Below, piece after piece: positions 1-5,778 of a stretch of DNA of 6,615 nt. Position numbers and translations under genes: made by a program. The stretch's first letter is position 1; each line of letters opens with the position of its first letter. Below the pieces are notes generated by a model that was not told the origin of the DNA, searched no databases, and saw only the letters and a program-made list of their open reading frames with translations. Source of the DNA: Eubacterium sp. UBA3720 (GTDB taxonomy: Bacteria; Bacillota; Clostridia; Lachnospirales; Lachnospiraceae); assembly GCA_002371335.1 (NCBI GenBank), contig DFHP01000076.1:2541-9155 (forward strand). Reading direction: 5' to 3'.

Positions 1-65
1 TTCATTATGAAGTGGGAAGTTTTAGAAAAATGACAGGCTGCTTATGGCGAATGGAAGCGGCCGTG

Positions 66-95
66 TTGACAGAATGTTAAAAGCACTGATTTCAT
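66..95 (+). promoter_or_regulatory. Probable sigma-A promoter of the glycerol dehydrogenase gene
   Basis: A perfect TTGACA -35 box (66-71) is followed after 18 bases by TTTCAT (90-95), a 4 of 6 match to TATAAT. TG at 87-88 forms an extended -10 motif. The predicted start lies near position 102, about 40 bases before the ATG. The assignment rests on consensus matching only. No operator is obvious between it and the gene. Confidence 0.5.
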
Positions 96-143
96 TTTGG
101 AAGTAAAAGAAATGAACTATCAGCAAGAAAGGCAGGAGAGAGT

Positions 144-1244
144 ATGGCAATTGCATTGAAGGCACCGGGACGTTATGTACAGGGTTACGGCGAAAGAAAA
201 AATCTGGGAAGAAGCGTAAAAAAACTTGGAAATAAATTCTATCTGATCGCTTCTCCGGGCGGAAAAAAACGTTTTGGCGATGAGATTATTTCGAATCTTG
301 AGGAGAGCGGCAAAGAGGTGGTATTCGGAGAGTTCCACGGCGAAGCCACGAAAGCGGAAGTTTTTGCCCATATGGACAAGATAAAGGAAACAGGCTGTGA
401 CGCAGTCATCGGTATGGGCGGCGGAAAAGTCATCGACACGGCAAAGGCGTGTGCGGAAAACCTCGGAGGACTTACGATGATAAGCATTCCTACCGTGGCG
501 TCAAACGATGCGCCGTGTTCGGGAGTTGCCGTTCTTTATAATGAGCAGGGCGTTGTAGTAAAAGCTGTAATGATGAGAAGAAATCCGGATCTGGTTCTGG
601 TCGATACAGAGATCCTTTCCAAAGCGCCTGCACGTCAGTTCTCTGCCGGCATCGGCGATGCGCTCGCTACATGGTATGAGGCAAGAGCCTGCGAGAAGAA
701 CGGCGTAAAGACAATGGCAAGAGGAACGATCACGGAAACTGTTTCCATGATGTGCAAACTCTGCAATGATATTTTGTTCAAATACAGCCGCGAGGCTCTG
801 GAGGGAGTTAAAAAGGGTGAGCACACCGAGGCGCTTGAAAAGATAGCAGAAGCTTCCATCCTTCTGTCAGGCGTTGGTTTTGAGAGCGGCGGACTTGCAG
901 CTGCACATGCCATTAACGATGGTTTTGCGCAGGAGCCGCAGTGTCATGGCATGCTTCATGGCGAGAAGGTCGCATACGGTCTTCTGACACAGCTTGTGCT
1001 TGAGAACGCTCCCGAAGAGGAACTGAACGAGGTTCTTTCCCTTCTGAAAGATGTGGATCTGCCGATCACTCTCGAACAGATGGGAATTAAAGAGATCAAT
1101 GAGGAAAATCTGCATAAGGTAGCCGAGATGGCGGTCGTTCCGACACAGTCCACGAAGAATCTGCGCGAAGGCATCACAGCAGATGACGTTTACGCCGCTA
1201 TCATGAAGGCTGATGAGATCGGAAGAGCTTTTATGGCAAAATAA
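144..1244 (+). CDS. gldA: Glycerol dehydrogenase, NAD-dependent, iron-type alcohol dehydrogenase family
   Basis: This is a 366-residue cytosolic enzyme predicted to oxidise glycerol to dihydroxyacetone with NAD, a route for anaerobic glycerol use. The N-terminal half is a dinucleotide-binding domain with the GGGK phosphate-binding motif at residues 92-95. The SNDAPCSG stretch (120-127) matches the substrate-side loop of GldA proteins, including Asp122. The C-terminal helical domain carries the expected metal (zinc) ligands Asp172 (GIGDALATW), His255 (AAHAIND) and His272 (MLHGEKVAYG), spaced as in characterised bacillary enzymes. Length is normal for the family and the protein appears complete. 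The start is supported by GGCAGGAGAG at 131-140, just upstream of the ATG. The gene has its own promoter and terminator and no dihydroxyacetone kinase neighbour, so it is probably a single-gene unit unrelated to the riboflavin genes. A related polyol dehydrogenase specificity cannot be excluded. Confidence 0.93.
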   Translation: MAIALKAPGRYVQGYGERKNLGRSVKKLGNKFYLIASPGGKKRFGDEIISNLEESGKEVVFGEFHGEATKAEVFAHMDKIKETGCDAVIGMGGGKVIDTAKACAENLGGLTMISIPTVASNDAPCSGVAVLYNEQGVVVKAVMMRRNPDLVLVDTEILSKAPARQFSAGIGDALATWYEARACEKNGVKTMARGTITETVSMMCKLCNDILFKYSREALEGVKKGEHTEALEKIAEASILLSGVGFESGGLAAAHAINDGFAQEPQCHGMLHGEKVAYGLLTQLVLENAPEEELNEVLSLLKDVDLPITLEQMGIKEINEENLHKVAEMAVVPTQSTKNLREGITADDVYAAIMKADEIGRAFMAK

Positions 1245-1268
1245 ATAGCTGATGGGATGATTATCCGG

Positions 1269-1296
1269 CCGGCTCCGTAAGAACGGAGCCGGTTTT
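1269..1296 (+). terminator. Intrinsic terminator after the glycerol dehydrogenase gene
   Basis: CCGGCTCCGT (1269-1278) and ACGGAGCCGG (1283-1292) form a perfect 10-bp GC-rich stem with an AAGA loop, followed directly by TTTT. It lies 25 bases after the gldA stop and separates that gene from everything downstream. Confidence 0.9.
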
Positions 1297-1298
1297 CC

Positions 1299-1333
1299 AT
1301 GTCACAGGAAATTGAGTCAATTCCCTGTGACAT
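1299..1333. repeat. 35-bp near-perfect palindrome
   Basis: The 17-base arms ATGTCACAGGAAATTGA (1299-1315) and TCAATTCCCTGTGACAT (1317-1333) surround one central G. The only mismatch is A1309 against C1323, which becomes a tolerated G-U pair in minus-strand RNA. The palindrome begins three bases after the gldA terminator T-run and has no T-tract of its own. It could be a protein-binding site, a cruciform-prone site or the end of a repeat element. Confidence 0.9.
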
Positions 1334-1443
1334 AAACCCTCCGGGGATGCACACGCCGCGCAGAGAAAGGCAGCTGCGCTGCTGTGCGGCGGCGCGCAAA
1401 GTCCGGTTCGCTCCCCTCATGATTGAGGGGGCCGGGCGAGTTG

Positions 1444-1468
1444 AAGTCCGCTTGCGGACTTTGTTTTT
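1444..1468 (+). terminator. Terminator-like hairpin at the end of the GC-rich element
   Basis: AAGTCCGC (1444-1451) pairs with GCGGACTT (1454-1461), effectively a 7-bp stem with a CTTG loop, followed by TGTTTTT. It lies just upstream of the rib promoter. It would end any transcript crossing 1299-1443 or back up the gldA terminator. The same 3' arm can pair instead with an upstream sequence at 1397-1405. Confidence 0.65.
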
Positions 1469-1484
1469 ACGAATCGTCAAACTA

Positions 1485-1513
1485 TTGACAAAAGGCCATG
1501 AGAAGTATATCCT
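1485..1513 (+). promoter_or_regulatory. Probable sigma-A promoter of the riboflavin operon
   Basis: TTGACA (1485-1490) is followed, after 17 bases, by TATCCT (1508-1513), a 4 of 6 match to the -10 consensus. TATATC at 1506-1511 with a 15-base spacer is an alternative. Transcription would start near 1520, about 65 bases before the FMN aptamer. A second TTGACA (1568-1573) has no usable -10, because the aptamer begins where it would lie. Confidence 0.6.
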
Positions 1514-1584
1514 AATGTTTAGTGAAGAAATGTTGATCTTGTTTATATGAGAGAAACATTTTTCAACTTGACAAATTTAATATT

Positions 1585-1706
1585 TCTTCGGGGCAGGGTG
1601 AAATTCCCGATCGGCGGTAAGCCTGTTTTGACAGGTAAGCCCGCGAGCCGCAAGGCAGGATTTGGTGAGAGTCCAAAGCCGACAGTATAGTCTGGATGGG
1701 AGAAGA
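1585..1706 (+). promoter_or_regulatory. FMN riboswitch aptamer (RFN element)
   Basis: The conserved core of the FMN-binding aptamer is present in order. TCTTC (1585-1589) pairs with GAAGA (1702-1706) as the closing helix P1. GGGCAGGGTGAAATTCCC follows from 1591, then GGCGGTAAGCC with a variable hairpin CCTGT-TTTG-ACAGG (1622-1635). Next come AGCCCGCGAGCC (from 1638), GATTTGGTGAGA and GTCCAAAGCCGACAGT (to about 1686), and finally AGTCTGGATGGGAGAAGA. In the known family, FMN binding shuts off riboflavin synthesis or uptake genes. An intrinsic terminator lies 68 bases downstream, so control by premature transcription termination is the likely mode here. Confidence 0.98.
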
Positions 1707-1774
1707 GAACGTCTGATGTTTTTTTGCGCAAGCTGCGCAGGAAAGCTGTCCGGCAGTTTTTGTATTGTAATCAT

Positions 1775-1802
1775 ACGCCCCGCTTTTCGCGGGGCGTTTT
1801 TT
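1775..1802 (+). terminator. Riboswitch-controlled intrinsic terminator
   Basis: ACGCCCCGC (1775-1783) pairs with GCGGGGCGT (1789-1797) around TTTTC and leads into an unbroken run of six T. Its position after the aptamer and before ribD makes it the expression platform. The antiterminator partner is not obvious. The segment 1725-1756 contains short self-complementary pieces (TGCGCA twice, and a weak CTGT/GCAG hairpin before TTTTT) that may take part. Confidence 0.9.
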
Positions 1803-1808
1803 CGATGT

Positions 1809-1831
1809 AACCGGGGACGGAGACAAGTTCC
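1809..1831. repeat. REP-like sequence, copy 1 (inverted relative to copy 2)
   Basis: This 23-base sequence starts AACCGGGGACGGAGAC and ends GTTCC. It is the reverse complement of 3231-3253 at 21 of 23 positions; the two differences are adjacent (1825-1826). It lies seven bases after the riboswitch terminator T-run, inside the ribD leader. It resembles small dispersed palindromic sequences of clostridial genomes, but that identification is from pattern memory and is not verified. Confidence 0.8.
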
Positions 1832-1842
1832 ACCTCATGCAT

Positions 1843-1891
1843 CAATGGCGGACCTTGCGTGTGACGGAAGGAGCTAATGTTATATTTTTGA
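1843..1891 (+). other. Leader segment with a strong ribosome binding site but only minute reading frames
   Basis: In the 153-base leader between the riboswitch terminator and ribD, AAGGAG (1868-1873) precedes ATG (1877-1879). That ATG opens a frame of only four codons (M-L-Y-F, stop 1889-1891). It overlaps, as TAATG, the stop of an eleven-codon frame (ten residues and stop) beginning at 1843. Neither frame is in phase with ribD. This may be a relict gene start, a tiny translated leader or chance. The rest of the leader holds copy 1 of the repeat pair and nothing else I can identify. Confidence 0.2.
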
Positions 1892-1955
1892 CCGGATCAC
1901 GCGCAAAACGAGAGATGCAGCGGCGCGTTAGTTAACACTTGGGAGACATAAAATA

Positions 1956-3137
1956 ATGACAGATCAGGATTATATGCGAAGGGCGATAGAGCTTGCAAAA
2001 AAAGGGGAAGGGTGGTGTCATCCGAATCCGATGGTTGGCGCGGTCATTGTGAAAGAGGGCAGGATCATCGGCGAAGGCTGGCACGAAAGATGCGGTGAGC
2101 TGCATGCAGAGAGGAACGCGTTTGCTTCCCTGAAGGAATCTGCGGAGGGCGCCACTATCTATGTGACACTGGAGCCCTGCTGCCATTACGGAAAGCAGCC
2201 GCCATGCGTTCTTGCGATCATTGAGAACAAGATCGCAAGAGTGGTGATCGGATCCCGGGATCCAAATCCCCTGGTTTCCGGCAAGGGGGCGGCCTGGCTT
2301 CGTTCAGAAGGAATTCTGGTGGAAGAAGATTTTCTCCGCGAAGAATGCGACAGGCTGAATCCGGTATTTTTTCATTATATTACAAAAAAGACGCCGTATG
2401 TCATTATGAAATATGCCATGACAGCCGATGGCAAAATAGCGACGAAGACCGGCGCGTCCAAATGGATCACCGGAGAGGCGTCACGTCAGAAGGTGCAGGA
2501 GCTGAGACATGCATGCATGGGAATCATGGCCGGCATAGGCACGGTAATTGCGGACGATCCGATGCTGAACTGCCGCATGAAAAACGGCCGCAGTCCGATA
2601 CGGATCATCTGCGACAGCAGCCTTCGTATATCTATGGACAGCAGGATCGTAAAAACGGCAAAGGAATATGAGACAATTGTGGTCTGTGCCGCGAAATTTT
2701 TGCCGGAGGGAGAAATCGGCCCCGAAACATCAGATGTTAATGAAACTGAAACCCGGAAAATTGAGTTTTCAGCGAAGATCGCTGATGAAAAAGACATGCT
2801 GAGAAAGTGTGTGATGCTGAATGAAGCAGGGCTGAAGGTACTTAACATACCAAAGAAGAACGGCCGGGGTGTGGATCTGAAGGCTCTGATGCCTGTCCTC
2901 GGAGGAAAAAATATTGACAGCATTCTTCTGGAAGGCGGCGGCACGCTGAATGAGAGCGCGCTGGAGGCGGATATCGTTTCGGAGGTCAGGACCTTTGTGG
3001 CGCCGAAAATATTCGGAGGAGCAGCGAAGACTCCGGTAGAAGGAGCAGGCGTGGAAGAACCGGCGCAGGCTAAGGTAATGAAGCTGGTAAATGTGGAAAA
3101 AATCGGCGAAGACCTGATGATCACATATCGAATGTGA
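1956..3137 (+). CDS. ribD: Bifunctional riboflavin biosynthesis deaminase/reductase RibD
   Basis: This cytosolic enzyme performs the second and third steps of the GTP branch: deamination of the diaminopyrimidinone phosphate, then NADPH reduction of its ribosyl group to ribityl. The N-terminal cytidine-deaminase-like domain (about 1-145) has HAE at 50-52 (zinc ligand His50, catalytic Glu52) and PCCHYGKQPPC at 74-84 (zinc ligands Cys75 and Cys84). The reductase domain (about 146-393) has KYAMTADGKIAT (152-163), GIGTVIADDPMLNCR (193-207) and LLEGGGTLNESAL (324-336). At 393 residues it is longer than the usual 360-370. The surplus seems to be a charged stretch near 249-285, where the reductase fold normally continues directly. 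The start is supported by GGGAG at 1941-1945, ten bases before the ATG. It is the first gene of the FMN-riboswitch operon. Confidence 0.97.
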   Translation: MTDQDYMRRAIELAKKGEGWCHPNPMVGAVIVKEGRIIGEGWHERCGELHAERNAFASLKESAEGATIYVTLEPCCHYGKQPPCVLAIIENKIARVVIGSRDPNPLVSGKGAAWLRSEGILVEEDFLREECDRLNPVFFHYITKKTPYVIMKYAMTADGKIATKTGASKWITGEASRQKVQELRHACMGIMAGIGTVIADDPMLNCRMKNGRSPIRIICDSSLRISMDSRIVKTAKEYETIVVCAAKFLPEGEIGPETSDVNETETRKIEFSAKIADEKDMLRKCVMLNEAGLKVLNIPKKNGRGVDLKALMPVLGGKNIDSILLEGGGTLNESALEADIVSEVRTFVAPKIFGGAAKTPVEGAGVEEPAQAKVMKLVNVEKIGEDLMITYRM

Positions 3138-3230
3138 AGTGCGGATATTAATTACTAACATTTCCAGCTTCATATCACGTTTAAGTTAATTAAAGCAGGG
3201 GAAAGAGCAAAAATAAAAGGGTAAAAAAAC

Positions 3231-3253
3231 GGAACCCGTCTCCGTCCCCGGTT
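3231..3253. repeat. REP-like sequence, copy 2 (inverted relative to copy 1)
   Basis: This 23-base sequence, GGAACCCGTCTCC followed by GTCCCCGGTT, is the reverse complement of 1809-1831 with two mismatches. It sits in the 133-base ribD-ribE gap and ends a few bases before the ribE ribosome binding site. In an mRNA covering both copies it could pair with copy 1 over the length of ribD. The rest of the gap (3138-3230) is AT-rich and shows no gene or convincing promoter. Confidence 0.8.
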
Positions 3254-3255
3254 TC

Positions 3256-3273
3256 AAAGAGGTGAGGTCAATG
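3256..3273 (+). promoter_or_regulatory. ribE ribosome binding site overlapping an alternative GTG start
   Basis: AGAGG (3258-3262) lies eight bases before ATG at 3271. A GTG at 3262 would extend the protein by three residues (M-R-S), but it is embedded in the ribosome binding site. The ATG also gives the MFTGIVEE N-terminus typical of riboflavin synthases, so 3271 is the preferred start. Confidence 0.85.
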
Positions 3274-3927
3274 TTTACAGGAATTGTGGAGGAAGTCGGA
3301 ACGATCCGGCACGTCAGTCTGACCGGCAGTTCGGGCCAGATTGATATTAAGGCTGAGAAGGTTCTTGACGGGACTATGATCGGGGACAGCATTGCGGTCA
3401 ACGGCGTCTGCCTTACGGTGACAGCCCTGAAGCCGGATGGATTTACAGCCGACGTCATGGCGGAAACTATCCGCCGCAGCAGTCTCGGGCAGATGCAGAG
3501 CGGTTCGTCCGTGAATCTGGAGCGCGCTATGGCTGCCGAAAGCAGATTTGGCGGACATATCGTTGCGGGACATATAGACGGAGTAGGCACAATTCGATCT
3601 ATGGTCCGGGAAGAAAACGCGGTCTGGATAGAGATCGAGGCGCCGAAGGATATTCTTCGATACATAGTTGAAAAAGGTTCGATCGCCATTGACGGAATCA
3701 GTCTGACGGTTGCATACGTGGACGATTCGGTCTTTAAAGTGTCGGTCATTCCGCATACAGGGGAAGAGACGACGCTTCTGGACAAAAGTACCGGCGATGT
3801 CGTGAATCTGGAAAACGACATTATAGGCAAATATGTAGAGAAACTGCTCGGACTTTCCGCACCGGCAGAAAAAGAAGAAAAGAGCTCAGGACTCACCATG
3901 GAATATCTCGCGGAAATGGGATTCTGA
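3271..3927 (+). CDS. ribE: Riboflavin synthase, alpha chain (RibE)
   Basis: This enzyme dismutates two molecules of 6,7-dimethyl-8-ribityllumazine to riboflavin and the ribitylaminopyrimidinedione, which returns to lumazine synthase. The 218 residues form the two lumazine-binding repeats expected for the family. The first runs from the N-terminal MFTGIVEEVG through GDSIAVNGVCLTV (38-50). The second starts at GGHIVAGHIDGVG (94-106) and carries KGSIAIDGISLTV (135-147), a clear internal echo of the first. Active enzymes of this type are trimers with sites between repeats of neighbouring subunits. The charged C-terminal extension (about 196-218, ending LTMEYLAEMGF) resembles the tails of other clostridial riboflavin synthases. 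It is second in the rib operon, 133 bases after ribD, an unusually wide gap filled partly by a repeat. Confidence 0.97.
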   Translation: MFTGIVEEVGTIRHVSLTGSSGQIDIKAEKVLDGTMIGDSIAVNGVCLTVTALKPDGFTADVMAETIRRSSLGQMQSGSSVNLERAMAAESRFGGHIVAGHIDGVGTIRSMVREENAVWIEIEAPKDILRYIVEKGSIAIDGISLTVAYVDDSVFKVSVIPHTGEETTLLDKSTGDVVNLENDIIGKYVEKLLGLSAPAEKEEKSSGLTMEYLAEMGF

Positions 3928-3933
3928 GCAGAA

Positions 3934-3972
3934 ATATAACAGATAAATAAACTTATATAACAGATAATAAAC
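3934..3972 (+). repeat. Short tandem duplication in the ribE-ribBA gap
   Basis: ATATAACAGATAAATAAAC (3934-3952) is repeated as ATATAACAGATAATAAAC (3955-3972), with one base deleted and two bases between the copies. The core AACAGATAA occurs a third time at 5218-5226, in the ribBA-ribH gap. The ribBA ribosome binding site (AGGAAGGA, 3977-3984) follows immediately. Slippage in AT-rich spacer DNA explains the first two copies. Confidence 0.8.
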
Positions 3973-3994
3973 CTACAGGAAGGACAAAACAGAA

Positions 3995-5218
3995 ATGGAA
4001 AACAAGCAATATAAGTACAACACCATTGACGAGGCTATCGCGGATCTGAAGGCCGGTAAGGTGATCCTTGTGACGGACGATCCGGACCGGGAAAACGAAG
4101 GCGATTTTATCTGTGCGGCTGAGTACGCCACCAGAGAAAACATCAACTTCATGGCAACCTACGGAAAAGGACTGATTTGTACGCCTATGAGCATTGAAGT
4201 GGCAAACCGGCTGGGCCTGCCGCCGATGGTCACGGAAAACACAGACAATCACGAGACAGCGTTTACTGTATCGGTGGATCATTTTGATACTACGACCGGT
4301 ATTTCCGCCGAGGAGCGCGGCTACACTATGCGGAAATGCGCTGACCCGACCACAAAACCCGGAGATCTTCGAAGACCCGGCCATGTATTCCCGCTAATCG
4401 CAAAATACGGCGGCGTTCTGGTGCGCAACGGACATACCGAGGCAACGACAGATCTGTTGAGACTTGCGGGGATGACAGAGTGCGGCGTCTGCTGCGAGGT
4501 AATGGATGATGACGGAACCATGATGAGAACGCCGAAGCTCTGGAAACTGGCGAAGAAACACGGACTGACATTTATCACAATCAAGGAACTGCAGGATTAC
4601 CTCCGCGTAAAAGAGAGCCACGTCGTCAGGGAAGCTGTCGCAAAAATGCCTACACGATATGGAGATTTCACCATGTATGGCTATATAAACGACATTACGG
4701 GCGAGCATCATGTGGCTCTGGTAAAGGGAGACATTGGAGACGGAGAAAATGTTCTCTGCCGTGTGCATTCAGAATGTCTTACCGGCGACACATTTGGCTC
4801 CATGCGCTGTGACTGCGGACTGCAGCTTCAGACAGCGATGGAAATGATCGAGAAGGAAGGCCGCGGTATTCTGCTGTATATGAGACAGGAAGGCAGGGGC
4901 ATAGGCCTGATAAATAAGATCAAAGCTTACGCTCTGCAGGAACAGGGTTATGACACGGTGGAGGCAAACGTAAAACTCGGCTTTGCCCCTGATCTCCGCG
5001 AGTATTGGGTAGGAGCACAGATACTGCGCGACCTGGGCGCAAAATCTCTCCGGCTCCTGACGAACAACCCGGATAAGGTATACGGAATCGGGGATTTTGA
5101 CCTCAAGATCCTGAAACGCGTGCCGATAGAGATACCGCCGCAGAAATACGATCTAAGGTATATGAAGACAAAAAAGACAAAGATGGGACACATCTTCAAT
5201 GAGATAAAAGTTGATTGA
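3995..5218 (+). CDS. ribBA: Bifunctional RibBA: 3,4-dihydroxy-2-butanone 4-phosphate synthase / GTP cyclohydrolase II
   Basis: This fused enzyme starts both branches of riboflavin synthesis. Residues 1 to about 203 form the butanone phosphate synthase domain, which converts ribulose 5-phosphate. It shows the acidic loop DDPDRENEGD (28-37), RPGHVFPL (127-134) and GHTEATTDL (146-154). Residues from about 207 form GTP cyclohydrolase II. HSECLTGDTFGSMRCDCG (258-275) supplies zinc ligands Cys261, Cys272 and Cys274; YMRQEGRGIGL (295-305) and LLTNNPDK (354-361) follow. Both halves have their motifs, so both activities are expected; some bacterial RibBA proteins have lost one. The 407-residue length is normal. 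AGGAAGGA (3977-3984) lies ten bases before the ATG. It is third in the operon, 67 bases after ribE. Confidence 0.98.
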   Translation: MENKQYKYNTIDEAIADLKAGKVILVTDDPDRENEGDFICAAEYATRENINFMATYGKGLICTPMSIEVANRLGLPPMVTENTDNHETAFTVSVDHFDTTTGISAEERGYTMRKCADPTTKPGDLRRPGHVFPLIAKYGGVLVRNGHTEATTDLLRLAGMTECGVCCEVMDDDGTMMRTPKLWKLAKKHGLTFITIKELQDYLRVKESHVVREAVAKMPTRYGDFTMYGYINDITGEHHVALVKGDIGDGENVLCRVHSECLTGDTFGSMRCDCGLQLQTAMEMIEKEGRGILLYMRQEGRGIGLINKIKAYALQEQGYDTVEANVKLGFAPDLREYWVGAQILRDLGAKSLRLLTNNPDKVYGIGDFDLKILKRVPIEIPPQKYDLRYMKTKKTKMGHIFNEIKVD

Positions 5219-5247
5219 ACAGATAATTATAAAAAGGAGAATGAAAA

Positions 5248-5721
5248 ATGAATAACATTAATTTGCTTGAGGGAAAAGTTGTTGCGCCGGAAGGTATGAA
5301 AGTTGGTATCGTGGCAGCGAGATTTAATGAGATCATCGTCAATAAGCTTCTCGGCGGCGCGGTCGACGGACTGGTGCGTCATGGCGTTGAGGAAGAGAAT
5401 ATTACGGCGGCATGGGTTCCGGGCGCGTTTGAGATTCCTACCATCGCGCAGAAAATGGCACAGTCAGGAAAATATGATGCTGTGATCTGCCTGGGATGCG
5501 TTATCAGAGGACAGACATCTCACTATGATTATGTCTGCAATGAGGTATCCAAGGGAACAGCTCAGGTGGCGCTTTCTACAGGCGTTCCTACGTTGTTTGG
5601 CGTTGTGACAACAGAAAATATCGACCAGGCTATCGCCCGCGCGGGAAGCAAAGCCGGAAACAAGGGTTATGACTGCGCGCTTTCCGCAATTGAGATGGTA
5701 AACCTGATCAAAATGATGTAA
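5248..5721 (+). CDS. ribH: 6,7-dimethyl-8-ribityllumazine synthase (RibH)
   Basis: This enzyme condenses the dephosphorylated ribitylaminopyrimidine with dihydroxybutanone phosphate to give the lumazine substrate of RibE. At 157 residues it is typical of the family, which often forms 60-subunit icosahedral shells. Active-site signatures are ARFNEII (24-30, with the substrate-stacking Phe26), PGAFEIP (58-64), and GCVIRGQTSHYDYV (83-96, with catalytic His92). ENIDQAIARAGSKAGNKG (123-140) includes the phosphate-binding Arg131. The ribosome binding site AAGGAGA (5234-5240) precedes ATG 5248; an earlier ATG at 5241 runs into a stop within a few codons. It lies 29 bases after ribBA, the tightest spacing in the operon. 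RibE and RibH may form a mixed complex as in Bacillus, but nothing in the sequence tests that. Confidence 0.98.
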   Translation: MNNINLLEGKVVAPEGMKVGIVAARFNEIIVNKLLGGAVDGLVRHGVEEENITAAWVPGAFEIPTIAQKMAQSGKYDAVICLGCVIRGQTSHYDYVCNEVSKGTAQVALSTGVPTLFGVVTTENIDQAIARAGSKAGNKGYDCALSAIEMVNLIKMM

Positions 5722-5778
5722 ACGGTTTAAGGGAGCGAAAAAAGTAACGTCAGTGCGGGAACGGAAGCGGAGAGCAGC

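Larger units (their letters stand above)
1299..1468. repeat. GC-rich, highly structured non-coding element of unknown family
   Basis: This block between gldA and the rib operon is composed largely of inverted repeats. It opens with a 35-bp near-palindrome (1299-1333). GCCGCGCAG (1355-1363) then faces CTGTGCGGC (1382-1390). CCCCTCA (1413-1419) faces TGAGGGG (1424-1430) around a TGAT loop, and AAGTCCGC (1444-1451) faces GCGGACTT (1454-1461) before a T-run. Positions 1341-1440 are 71% G+C by direct count, whereas 1501-1580 are 25%, so the block stands out from its surroundings. An open frame starting at 1299 crosses it, but the ATG lies inside the palindrome without a ribosome binding site and the translation resembles no family I know. 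It is most likely an interspersed palindromic repeat or a structured RNA. Which of these cannot be decided from one copy. Confidence 0.6.

Noticed and set aside
1..33. Possible C-terminal end of an upstream gene (frame ending FIMKWEVLEK)
   Set aside because: Ten codons before a stop are too few to distinguish from chance.
36..62. Hairpin GGCTGCTT/AAGCGGCC upstream of gldA as a terminator
   Set aside because: The stem has a G-U pair and an 11-base loop, and GTGTTGAC follows instead of a T-run.
1190..1480. 96-codon minus-strand frame across the gldA end and the GC-rich block
   Set aside because: It reads through the gldA terminator and the palindrome, overlaps the gldA 3' end antisense and has no supporting signals.
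1299..1550. 83-codon plus-strand frame through the GC-rich block
   Set aside because: Its ATG is inside the palindrome, no ribosome binding site precedes it, and it runs through a terminator and the rib promoter. The translation is Arg/Cys-rich without a known fold.
1568..1573. Second TTGACA before the riboswitch as a promoter
   Set aside because: The matching -10 position falls inside the aptamer (GGGCAG), so a transcript from it would lack a complete FMN sensor.
2486..3124. Minus-strand open frame of 212 codons opposite ribD
   Set aside because: It is antisense to the RibD reductase domain, with a Ser/Phe/Pro-rich translation and no recognisable motif.
3121..3137. TCACAT/ATGTGA hairpin over the ribD stop codon as a terminator
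   Set aside because: It is a perfect but short AT-containing stem with no T-run, and the operon evidently continues into ribE.
3186..3899. Long minus-strand open frame of 237 codons covering ribE
   Set aside because: It lies opposite a certain gene, is dominated by Ser/Thr/Pro/Ile as expected of antisense codon shadows, shows no domain and has no ribosome binding site of note.
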